Assembly (NCBI RefSeq): GCF_001556105.1
Contig: NZ_LSIF01000105.1
Span: 1 to 7,112, forward strand
Source: Pseudoxanthomonas mexicana
GTDB lineage: Bacteria; Pseudomonadota; Gammaproteobacteria; Xanthomonadales; Xanthomonadaceae
Direction of reading: 5' to 3'
DNA: 7,112 bases
The notes beneath the pieces are model-generated. The model had not been told where the DNA came from and made no database searches. It worked only from the letters and a program-made list of their open reading frames with translations. Shown one piece after another: positions 1 through 5,738 of the stretch. Position 1 is the stretch's first letter. Each line of letters opens with the position of its first letter. The position numbers and the translations under genes are program-made.

Positions 1-24
1 CCCCCGCGAGGCGGGGGAGAGGGG
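1..24 (-). repeat. Dispersed hairpin repeat, cut by the window edge
   Basis: Read on the minus strand, this stretch starts with CCCCTCTCCCCCGC, then a CTC loop, then the start of the complementary arm (GCGGGGG); the rest lies outside the window. It is the same kind of element as the complete copy at 6864-6900. It begins 13 bases after the nrdJ stop codon, in the sense orientation for nrdJ transcription, so it could act as an mRNA 3' end or terminator-like hairpin. No T-tract is visible because the window ends. The family assignment rests on my memory of similar intergenic repeats in Xanthomonadaceae. Confidence 0.6.
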
Positions 25-37
25 CACGGCGCGCTCC

Positions 38-2188
38 TCAGAACTTGCCGTAATAGCCTTCCTTCAAGGCGTCGAACAGGTTGGCGGCGGTGTGCATTTC
101 GCCGTCGTACTCGATCTGCTCGTTGCCCTTCACCTCGATGACGTTGCCGTCTTCCAGCTCGAAGCGGTAGGTGGTGTTCTCCAGGTCGGCTTCCTTCACC
201 AGCACGCCCTGGAAGGCGGCGGGGTTGAAGCGGAACGTGGTGCAGCCCTTCAGGCCCTGCTGGTGGGCGTAGCGGTAGATGTCCTTGAACTGCTCGTACG
301 GGTAGTCCGTCGGCACGTTGGCGGTCTTGGAGATGGAGCTGTCCACCCACTTCTGCGCGGCGGCCTGCACGTCGACGTGCTCCTTGGGGGAGATGTCGTC
401 GGCGGCGATGAAGTACTCCGGCAGCTTGGCGTCGGCCTCGTCGGAGAACGGCATGGCCTTGTTGTTGACCAGCTCGCGGTAGGCCAGCAGCTCGTAGGAA
501 TAGACGTCGACCTTTTCCTTGGTCTTCTTGCCTTCGCGGATCACGTTGCGGCTGTAGTGGTGCGCGAACGACGGCTCGATGCCATTGGAGGCGTTGTTGG
601 CCAGCGACAGGCTGATGGTGCCGGTGGGAGCAATCGAGCTGTGGTGGGTGAAGCGGCTGCCGACTTCGGCCAGTTCATCGACCAGCTCCGGCGCCACGGT
701 GGCCACGCGCTGCATGTAGCGGCTGTACTTGGCGTGCAGCACCTTGCCGGGGATTTCCTGGCCGGCCTTCCAGCCATCGGTCGCCATCTCGGGGCGCTGG
801 CGCAGCATGGCGGCGGTGACGGTGAAGCGCTCTTCCATGATCGGGGCGGCACCCTTTTCCTTCGCCAGCGCCAGGCCCATTTCCCAGCCGGCCACGGCCA
901 TCTCGCGGGCGATCGCCTCGGTGAACTCGCAGGACTCGGCGCTGCCGTACTTGTGCTTGAGCATGGTCAGCGTGCTGCCCAGGCCCAGGAAGCCCATGCC
1001 GTGGCGACGCTTGCGCAAGATTTCCTGGCGCTGCTGTTCCAGCGGCAGGCCGTTCACTTCGACCACGTTGTCGAGCATGCGGGTGAACACGCGCACGACT
1101 TCCTTGTATTCCTCCCAGTCGAAACGCGCCTGGTCGGTGAAGGGGTCGCGCACGAAGGTGGTCAGGTTGACCGAGCCGAGCAGGCAGGCGCCGTACGGCG
1201 GCAGCGGCTGCTCGCCGCACGGGTTGGTGGCGCGGATCGTCTCGCACCACCAGTTGTTGTTCATCTCGTTGACGCGGTCGATCAGGATGAAGCCCGGTTC
1301 GGCGTAGTCGTACGTCGAGACCATGATCATGTCCCACAGGTGGCGGGCACGGATGTGGCCGTAGATCTTGCAGGCCACCAGGCCGTCGTCGCGGACGATG
1401 TAGTTCTTGTGGGTGGGCCACTCGCGCCAGACCACCTGCGCGGCGTCCTCGACGTCGATGTCGCCCTTCTCCTTGATGTTCACCGGGAACACCAGCGGCC
1501 AGTCGGCGTCGGTGTCCACGGCTTCCATGAAGCCGTCGGTGATCAGCAGCGACAGGTTGAACTGGCGCAGGCGGCCGTCTTCGCGCTTGGCGCGGATGAA
1601 GTCCTTGACGTCCGGGTGGGAGATTTCGAACGTGCCCATCTGCGCGCCGCGGCGGCCGCCGGCGGAGGACACGGTGAAACACATCTTGTCGTAGATATCC
1701 ATGAAGGACATCGGGCCGGAGGTGTACGCACCGGCGCCGGCGACGAAGGCACCCTTCGGGCGCAGCGTGCTGAATTCATAGCCGATGCCGCAGCCCGCCT
1801 TGAGGGTCAGGCCGGCTTCGTGGACCTTGTCCAGGATGCCGTCCATCGAGTCCTCGATGGTGCCGGAGACGGTGCAGTTGATGGTGCTGGTGGCCGGCTT
1901 GTGCTGCTGGGCGCCGGCGTTGGAGGTGATGCGGCCGGCCGGGATGGCGCCGCGGCGCAGCGCCCACACGAAGCGCTCGTACCAGTAGGCGCGCTTCTCG
2001 GGAGTGGCTTCCGCGTCGGCCAGGGCGCGGGCCACGCGCTGGTAGGTGCCGTCGATGTCGGCGTCGAGAGCCTCGCCCTGCTTGGTCTTCAGCCGGTACT
2101 TCTTGTCCCAGATGTCCTGGGACGCGGGCTGCATGGGGACCAGGGTGGGCTGTTCCGTCTTGATCGCCTCGAGGCGCACCGTACTCAT
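38..2188 (-). CDS. nrdJ: Adenosylcobalamin-dependent (class II) ribonucleotide reductase, catalytic chain, NrdJa-like
   Basis: 716 aa, cytosolic. It reduces ribonucleotides to deoxyribonucleotides, using a cysteine thiyl radical generated from coenzyme B12, so it needs neither oxygen nor a metal-radical partner subunit. Visible hallmarks are NPCGE at residues 322-326 (Asn322, radical Cys324, Glu326) and Cys105 in NCTVSG with Cys335 in GACLLGSVNLT as the active-site dithiol pair; the 11-residue step from 324 to 335 matches the Thermotoga enzyme. Also present are the AGGRRGAQMGTF segment (176-187) and a PTGTIS motif (521-526). No N-terminal ATP cone is apparent. The last cysteine is Cys649, so the C-terminal redox cysteine pair of single-chain class II enzymes is missing. 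This resembles NrdJa of the split NrdJa/NrdJb enzyme of Pseudomonas; a partner gene could lie just beyond the left edge. The ATG start is preceded by AGGAG 12 bases away; Met19 is the only close alternative. Paired NrdR-like sites lie about 250 bases upstream. Confidence 0.95.
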   Translation of the reverse strand: MSTVRLEAIKTEQPTLVPMQPASQDIWDKKYRLKTKQGEALDADIDGTYQRVARALADAEATPEKRAYWYERFVWALRRGAIPAGRITSNAGAQQHKPATSTINCTVSGTIEDSMDGILDKVHEAGLTLKAGCGIGYEFSTLRPKGAFVAGAGAYTSGPMSFMDIYDKMCFTVSSAGGRRGAQMGTFEISHPDVKDFIRAKREDGRLRQFNLSLLITDGFMEAVDTDADWPLVFPVNIKEKGDIDVEDAAQVVWREWPTHKNYIVRDDGLVACKIYGHIRARHLWDMIMVSTYDYAEPGFILIDRVNEMNNNWWCETIRATNPCGEQPLPPYGACLLGSVNLTTFVRDPFTDQARFDWEEYKEVVRVFTRMLDNVVEVNGLPLEQQRQEILRKRRHGMGFLGLGSTLTMLKHKYGSAESCEFTEAIAREMAVAGWEMGLALAKEKGAAPIMEERFTVTAAMLRQRPEMATDGWKAGQEIPGKVLHAKYSRYMQRVATVAPELVDELAEVGSRFTHHSSIAPTGTISLSLANNASNGIEPSFAHHYSRNVIREGKKTKEKVDVYSYELLAYRELVNNKAMPFSDEADAKLPEYFIAADDISPKEHVDVQAAAQKWVDSSISKTANVPTDYPYEQFKDIYRYAHQQGLKGCTTFRFNPAAFQGVLVKEADLENTTYRFELEDGNVIEVKGNEQIEYDGEMHTAANLFDALKEGYYGKF

Positions 2189-2200
2189 GGTTGTCTTGTT

Positions 2201-2205
2201 CTCCT
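2201..2205 (-). promoter_or_regulatory. Ribosome binding site of nrdJ
   Basis: The minus strand reads AGGAG, then 12 bases, then ATG at 2188. The match to the Shine-Dalgarno core is good, but the spacing is a few bases longer than the usual 5-9. It supports the start at 2188, because no in-frame ATG lies further upstream before a stop. Confidence 0.6.
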
Positions 2206-2442
2206 GAACGACTGGAACTTCTTAATGACTGTGGTGGCGGGCGGGCCGTGGCCCACCCCGGTGATTCATCGCGGCCCCGGCGGACAGGGACGGCACCGCA
2301 GGCGGCTGCACAGGATGCGCCGCGCCGGTGGCCGGATTGTGGAGGTGGGACCTGCCGATATCGTGGTGCCCACTGCTTCCCTCTGCCCTCATGCGCCAAT
2401 CCCCAAAGGCGCCCGAATTCCCAAGGCGTGTTGCCCGAAAAA

Positions 2443-2489
2443 ACACCAGCACTTGGGTCCGCTTCGTGCTGGACCGCAACATCTTGTGT
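2443..2489 (-). promoter_or_regulatory. Tandem NrdR-box-like repressor sites upstream of nrdJ
   Basis: Two 16-base sites resemble the NrdR consensus ACACWATATATWGTGT. On the plus strand, 2474-2489 reads CCGCAACATCTTGTGT (12 of 16 match) and 2443-2458 reads ACACCAGCACTTGGGT (10 of 16). They start 31 bp apart with a 15-bp gap, the pairing and phasing known for NrdR sites on RNR operons. NrdR is an ATP/dATP-sensing zinc repressor of ribonucleotide reductase genes. Both sites lie just downstream of the proposed nrdJ promoter, as expected for a repressor roadblock. The left site is weak by itself; the exact spacing and the downstream gene make the pair persuasive. Confidence 0.65.
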
Positions 2490-2499
2490 CAGCACGAAG
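2446..2499. repeat. Overlapping inverted repeats around the NrdR-like boxes
   Basis: CCAGCAC (2446-2452) pairs with GTGCTGG (2466-2472). CTTCGTGCTG (2462-2471) also pairs perfectly over 10 bp with CAGCACGAAG (2490-2499). The central GTGCTG is shared, so the two stems are mutually exclusive. The 10-bp repeat brackets the stronger NrdR-like box. A function is only a guess; at this GC content, repeats of this size can occur by chance. Confidence 0.5.
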
Positions 2500-2504
2500 T
2501 CGCC

Positions 2505-2533
2505 AAACTACGCCCGGGGGTCCCCCCTGTCAA
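2505..2533 (-). promoter_or_regulatory. Candidate sigma-70 promoter of nrdJ
   Basis: The minus strand has a perfect -35 TTGACA (2533-2528), a 17-base spacer and TAGTTT (2510-2505). The -10 matches only 3 of 6, but these are the three most conserved positions (first T, second A, last T). The spacer contains a GGGGG/CCCCC inverted repeat. The predicted transcription start is near 2498, immediately before the NrdR-like boxes. The -35 belongs to a TGTCAA-CCGGA-TTGACA inverted repeat (2528-2544), so a TTGACA also faces degP, but I see no usable -10 for it. Confidence 0.45.
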
Positions 2534-2602
2534 CCGGATTGACATGACAATTGCATGGCATCGCCCCCACCGTCCGTCATCACGCGGACGGGGTGCACGA
2601 AC

Positions 2603-2616
2603 CACCGCGCGCGGTG
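2603..2616. repeat. Perfect 14-bp palindrome upstream of degP
   Basis: CACCGCGCGCGGTG is its own reverse complement and abuts the TGAACTT of the candidate degP promoter. It could be an operator. I estimate that about one perfect palindrome of this length is expected by chance in 7 kb at this base composition, so the sequence alone does not establish a function. Confidence 0.3.
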
Positions 2617-2643
2617 AACTTCATTGCAGGTTTAGGGGTCCGT
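2615..2643 (+). promoter_or_regulatory. Weak sigma-E-like promoter of degP
   Basis: TGAACTT (2615-2621) resembles the sigma-E -35 element GGAACTT. After 17 bases, TCCGT (2639-2643) is a partial match to the -10 (TCTGA/TCAAA). degP-family genes are classic sigma-E targets, which motivated the search. The -10 is poor and the spacing is one base longer than typical, so this is tentative. The implied 5' leader is about 68 bases. Confidence 0.25.
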
Positions 2644-2717
2644 CAGCAGACTCATTCAGGTTCGCGGAAGGCCATCGGCCGCCCGCTCCCTCCGACGCAA
2701 CGAGCTGCCGACCCACC

Positions 2718-4199
2718 ATGAAGAAAGCGCTGCGCCCGTTCCCCACCCTGATCGCCCTGACCGCTGCCGCCGCCTTTGGCGGATTCGCCGCCACCGGCCT
2801 CAACGACCTCTTCCAGAAGCCCGCCCAGGCCGCGCCCAGCGCCGCCGCCGCGGTCCCGACCGTTGCCGCGTTGCCCACCGCGGTGGACGGCCAGGTGCTG
2901 CCGTCGCTGGCGCCGATGCTCAAGCGGGTCACCCCGGCGGTGGTCAGCGTGTACAGCCGGCAGACCGTGCGCGTGGCCAGCCCGCTGGGGCCGTTCGGCG
3001 ACGACCCGGTGTTCCGCCGCATCTTCGGCATCCCCGACATGCCGCGCGAACGCGTGGAGCGTGCGCTGGGCTCGGGCGTGGTCGTCGACGCCGCGCGCGG
3101 CTACGTGCTGACCAACCACCACGTGGTGGAGAACGCCGACGGCGTGTCGGTCACGCTGAGCGACGGCCGCCAGGTGGAAGCCGAGTTCATCGGCTCCGAC
3201 CCCGACACCGACATCGCGCTGATCCGCATCCCCACCCAGGGCCTGACCGCGGTGCCGATGGCCAACAGCGACCAGCTGGAAGTCGGCGACTTCGTCGTCG
3301 CGATGGGCAACCCCTACGGCCTGGGCCAGACGGTGACCTCGGGCATCGTCTCGGCGGTCGGCCGCAGCGGCATTCCGGTAGCGGGCTACCAGAACTTCAT
3401 CCAGACCGACGCCTCGATCAATCCGGGCAACTCCGGCGGCGCGCTGGTCGACCTGCAGGGCCGGCTGGTCGGTATCAACACCGCCAGCTTCAACCCGCGC
3501 GGCAGCATGGCCGGCAACATCGGCCTGGGCTTCGCGATCCCGATCAACATGGCGCGCGGGATCATGGACCAGCTGATCGCCAACAACGGCGTGGTGCGCC
3601 GGGGTACGTTCGGGGTGGAGTCGCAGGACGTGGACGAGCGCGTCGCGCGCGGCCTCGGCCTGGACACGCCGCGTGGCGCGCTGGTCACCCGCGTGTATCC
3701 GGGCTCTGCCGCGGCCGCCGCTGGCCTGCAGCCGGGCGACGTGGTGCTGTCGGCCAACGGCCAGCGCGTCGACAACCGCGCCGCCCTGCACAACTTCGAA
3801 GGCCTGCAGCCGGTGGGCACGCAGGTAAAGCTGGACGTGCGCCGCGACGGCAAGCCGCTGCAGCTCACCGCGGCGTTGAAGGAAGGCGCACGCAACGCCG
3901 AGGGTGTGACGATCGATGCACGCCTGACCGGCGCCACCCTGAAGGAGCTGGACGAGTCGGCCCGGCAGCAGTTGCGCGGCATGATCCGCGGTGCGCAGGG
4001 CGGCGTGCAGGTCGGCAACGTGGTGCGCGACAGCCGTGCATGGAACAGCGGGCTGCGCCCGGGCGACATCATCGTCGGCAGCAGCAGCGGCGAGTTCGGC
4101 GACCTGCCGGGCTTCCGCGCCAGCTTCGAGCGCAAGCCGCAGCAGCTGGTGGTCAACATCCTGCGCGGACGCGGCACCGGTCGCCTGCTGATGCAATGA
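2718..4199 (+). CDS. degP: DegP/DegQ-type periplasmic serine endoprotease (Do family)
   Basis: 493 aa. The protein degrades, and in some family members also chaperones, misfolded envelope proteins. Residues 1-38 look like a Sec signal peptide: MKK, then a hydrophobic stretch, ending in AQA with likely cleavage after Ala38. The trypsin-like domain has the full triad: His135 in TNHHVV, Asp165 in DPDTDIAL and Ser239 in NPGNSGG. The loop before the catalytic His is short, as in DegQ rather than E. coli DegP. PDZ1 spans about 297-388 and PDZ2 about 395-485, so it is the two-PDZ type and not the one-PDZ DegS type. The open frame extends upstream to 2328, but the signal peptide fixes the start at 2718; the ribosome binding site is weak. 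The symbol could equally be degQ, mucD or htrA. No clear terminator follows it. Confidence 0.93.
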   Translation: MKKALRPFPTLIALTAAAAFGGFAATGLNDLFQKPAQAAPSAAAAVPTVAALPTAVDGQVLPSLAPMLKRVTPAVVSVYSRQTVRVASPLGPFGDDPVFRRIFGIPDMPRERVERALGSGVVVDAARGYVLTNHHVVENADGVSVTLSDGRQVEAEFIGSDPDTDIALIRIPTQGLTAVPMANSDQLEVGDFVVAMGNPYGLGQTVTSGIVSAVGRSGIPVAGYQNFIQTDASINPGNSGGALVDLQGRLVGINTASFNPRGSMAGNIGLGFAIPINMARGIMDQLIANNGVVRRGTFGVESQDVDERVARGLGLDTPRGALVTRVYPGSAAAAAGLQPGDVVLSANGQRVDNRAALHNFEGLQPVGTQVKLDVRRDGKPLQLTAALKEGARNAEGVTIDARLTGATLKELDESARQQLRGMIRGAQGGVQVGNVVRDSRAWNSGLRPGDIIVGSSSGEFGDLPGFRASFERKPQQLVVNILRGRGTGRLLMQ

Positions 4200-4283
4200 C
4201 GCAGGCGCGGTGGACGACATAACAGCCCGTTCACCGCCGTGCATTAGAGTGACCCCATCCCCCGCCTGCCGCAGGAGCCGACC

Positions 4284-4652
4284 ATGACCATGCCCACCCA
4301 CACCGATGCGCTGAAGGCCAACCTCGGCGAAGCCGGTTCGCACCTTGCTTCAGCCGCTGCCGCTGCCGGCGAAGCCATCAAGGGCGCCGCCAGTGCCGCC
4401 GGCGACGAGTTGCGCCTGGGCAAGGCGAACATCAAATCCGAACTGGCCGACAGCGCGCTGTCGGGCTTGGCCGCGGCGGAAGCCGGCGGCGGTGCCGCCA
4501 GCGAGCAGGTCGATGCGCTGATGGACAAGGGCCGCGATCTGATCGACAGCGCCGCCGACCTGATCCGCGAACGTCCGATCGCCTCGTTCGGCGTCGCCTT
4601 CGCCGCCGGCTGGATCATCGCCAAGCTGGCACGCAGCGGCGGCAACAAGTAA
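4284..4652 (+). CDS. DUF883/YqjD-ElaB-like membrane-anchored protein
   Basis: 122 aa. The alanine-rich amphipathic helical region (about 8-92) is followed by RERP (95-98) and a short C-terminal membrane segment (about 99-115, SFGVAFAAGWIIAKLA) with glycine spacing. This is the layout of the DUF883 family. The E. coli members YqjD, ElaB and YgaM are C-tail-anchored inner-membrane proteins that bind ribosomes in stationary phase. There is no signal peptide. AGGAG at 4273-4277 with 6-base spacing selects the ATG at 4284 over the second ATG at 4290. The 84-base gap after degP suggests its own promoter or readthrough; I see no strong -10/-35. The next gene starts 9 bases after the stop, so co-transcription is likely. 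Family call is good; ribosome binding is inferred from relatives. Confidence 0.85.
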   Translation: MTMPTHTDALKANLGEAGSHLASAAAAAGEAIKGAASAAGDELRLGKANIKSELADSALSGLAAAEAGGGAASEQVDALMDKGRDLIDSAADLIRERPIASFGVAFAAGWIIAKLARSGGNK

Positions 4653-4661
4653 GTCCATCGC

Positions 4662-5135
4662 GTGAGCGACGCGCCCCGCGACACCGACGCCCCACCGCCG
4701 CCCGACCTCATCGACAGCCTGAAGGAGGTCGGTGAGGCCGGCCGTGCCGCATTCGGCTCGGCCAAGGACACCGGCCGCGCGATGCGCGCGCTGGTGTCGG
4801 CGGATTTCGCGCTGGCGCGCAGCGCCTTCGGCCGCGCGCTGGCGTGGGCCGGCGTGGCGATCGTGTTCGGTGCGTCGGCATGGCTGCTGGTCACCGGCGC
4901 GCTGATCGCGCTGATGCAGCGCTTCGGCTTCTCGTGGTTGCAGTCGCTGTCGTTCGCGGCGCTGCTCAGCCTGGCCGTTGCCGGGTTCGCGGCGTGGAAG
5001 GTGGGGCGCTACTTCGACCACACCGGCCTGCACGCGACGCGCCGGCAGCTGTCGAAGCTCGGCCTGTTCGACGAGGACCGCGTGGACGAGGACGACGTAC
5101 CCGCGCCACCCGCCGCCGGCAACGGAGCGTCCTGA
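4662..5135 (+). CDS. DUF1469 / phage holin superfamily III (YqjE-like) inner-membrane protein
   Basis: 157 aa. The cytosolic-looking N-terminal part (1-58) contains DLIDSLKEVGEAGRAAF, then two adjacent hydrophobic helices (about 60-85 and 91-114) form a hairpin, followed by a basic stretch (RYFDHTGLHATRRQ) and an acidic, proline-ending tail (FDEDRVDEDDVPAPP). This matches the YqjE/Actinobacterial Holin-X type family. The holin name reflects topology; a lytic role is not implied. It starts with GTG at 4662, 9 bases after the DUF883 stop, with no strong ribosome binding site, so translational coupling is plausible. Its TGA overlaps the next ATG by one base (TGATG). The DUF883-DUF1469 order equals yqjD-yqjE in enteric bacteria. 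Biochemical function is unknown. Confidence 0.82.
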   Translation: MSDAPRDTDAPPPPDLIDSLKEVGEAGRAAFGSAKDTGRAMRALVSADFALARSAFGRALAWAGVAIVFGASAWLLVTGALIALMQRFGFSWLQSLSFAALLSLAVAGFAAWKVGRYFDHTGLHATRRQLSKLGLFDEDRVDEDDVPAPPAAGNGAS

Positions 5136-5563
5136 TGCGCTTCGAGCAGTTGCAGCAGCACGTGGAACGCGCCGAGAAGCGGGTGGAACTGCGCAGCGCG
5201 CAGACGTCGCTGTACTGGAGCATCCTCAAGCAGTCCTGGAAGGACGGCTGGACGCCGGGGCGCATCATCATCGCCGGCGTGGTCAGCGGCTTCCTGACCG
5301 GCCGCGCCGAACCCCTGCGCGCGATGACCGGCGCACGCTGGATGCAGATGTTCACCGCAGTGTCCAGCTTCGTCGCCACCGCACAGGCGGCGGCCGCCGC
5401 CGAGCAGGCCGAACAGGCCGTCGATACCGCGCAGGACGTGCAGGACCAGGCCGAGGGCGTGGCCGACGAGGAGCCGATGGTGGACGAGGCCTTCGACGAG
5501 GACGACATCGTGGTCGTCGCACCGCGTCCGGCCGAAGCGGCGACGGAACTGTCCGAACGCTGA
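5135..5563 (+). CDS. Uncharacterised protein at the YqjK position of the yqjDE-like unit
   Basis: 142 aa, not recognised with certainty. The N-terminus (1-24, MRFEQLQQHVERAEKRVELR) is a charged, heptad-like helix. Next come SILKQSWKDGWTPGR and a short glycine-containing hydrophobic segment (about 42-56), a second moderately hydrophobic helix rich in Ala (68-88), a Gln/Glu/Ala coiled region (89-110) and an acidic tail (DEEPMVDEAFDEDD) ending in VVVAPRP. The start is well supported: GGAG at 5124-5127 with 7-base spacing, and ATG overlapping the upstream stop (TGATG), typical of coupled translation. The open frame continues upstream to 4844, but that part overlaps the previous gene and has no protein character. 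Position and size fit E. coli yqjK; I did not see a clear YqjK motif. I vaguely recall similar xanthomonad proteins carrying the name Sip-5, which I could not verify. Confidence 0.8.
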   Translation: MRFEQLQQHVERAEKRVELRSAQTSLYWSILKQSWKDGWTPGRIIIAGVVSGFLTGRAEPLRAMTGARWMQMFTAVSSFVATAQAAAAAEQAEQAVDTAQDVQDQAEGVADEEPMVDEAFDEDDIVVVAPRPAEAATELSER

Positions 5564-5576
5564 CGGGCCCGGGCTT

Positions 5577-5694
5577 CTGTGGGAGCGACGTAAGTCGCGA
5601 GCTTTTGGTGTACCCCTGTCCCCGCCTTGCGCGCGGATGAACGCGGCGCGCGCCCGACCTTCGGCGCCCATCGCGACTCACGTCGCTCCCACAG
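5577..5694. repeat. Inverted pair of REP-type repeats (BIME-like)
   Basis: The left unit is 5577-5600 and the right unit 5671-5694. The reverse complement of the right unit matches the left at 23 of 24 bases, the one difference being A/G in the loop. Each unit starts outward with CTGTGGGAGCGACG and has an internal hairpin (GCGAC-loop-GTCGC at 5585-5598 and 5673-5686). The 70-base spacer is GC-rich and shows no gene. Such units are abundant in Xanthomonadaceae, resemble Pseudomonas REPs, and are usually linked to RAYT-type transposases acting in trans. The pair begins 13 bases after the previous stop and ends 44 bases before the AI-2E start. It could fold as a long hairpin and limit readthrough. 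Confidence 0.85.
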
Positions 5695-5738
5695 GATTGC
5701 CCCCACAATCGCGCCTCCAGTCCGGTCGCGACCTGTCC

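Larger units (their letters stand above)
2189..2717. other. Divergent intergenic control region between nrdJ and degP
   Basis: 529 bases without a convincing gene. From the nrdJ side it holds the nrdJ ribosome binding site, a leader of roughly 310 bases if the promoter call is right, two NrdR-like boxes, and a sigma-70-like promoter. From the degP side it holds a GC-rich hairpin (CCGTCCG 2570-2576 with CGGACGG 2585-2591), a perfect 14-bp palindrome (2603-2616) and a weak sigma-E-like promoter. Several short open frames cross it, but none has a ribosome binding site or a recognisable protein. I searched the leader for a cobalamin riboswitch core and did not find one. Confidence 0.8.

Noticed and set aside
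2222..2482. 86-codon open frame on the minus strand within the nrdJ leader
   Set aside because: It starts inside an NrdR-like box, has no ribosome binding site, and its composition does not resemble a protein or an attenuator leader peptide.
2189..2500. Cobalamin riboswitch in front of the B12-dependent reductase
   Set aside because: Short fragments such as GGGAA and GGCAGGT occur on the minus strand, but the ordered conserved core and B12 box are absent. Such riboswitches normally repress B12-independent genes, not this one.
92..2542. 816-codon open frame on the plus strand, antisense to nrdJ
   Set aside because: Its translation is low-complexity (Val/Gly/His/Ala-rich) with no family motif. 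It is the codon shadow of a high-GC gene, and nrdJ has all its catalytic motifs.
2328..2717. In-frame upstream extension of degP
   Set aside because: It would add 130 residues before an obvious signal peptide, with no domain and no ribosome binding site.
2652..4343. 563-codon open frame on the minus strand, antisense to degP
   Set aside because: His/Arg/Ala-rich shadow translation with no domain; degP on the other strand has its full triad and signal peptide.
4662..5135. Holin gene as evidence of a prophage
   Set aside because: The family is called holin-like only because of its membrane topology. The neighbours are yqjDE-like genes, with no lysin, phage structural gene or integrase.
5637..5738. 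Earlier ATG for the AI-2E gene
   Set aside because: The extra 34 residues are encoded by the REP pair and its flank, so they are most likely not part of the protein.
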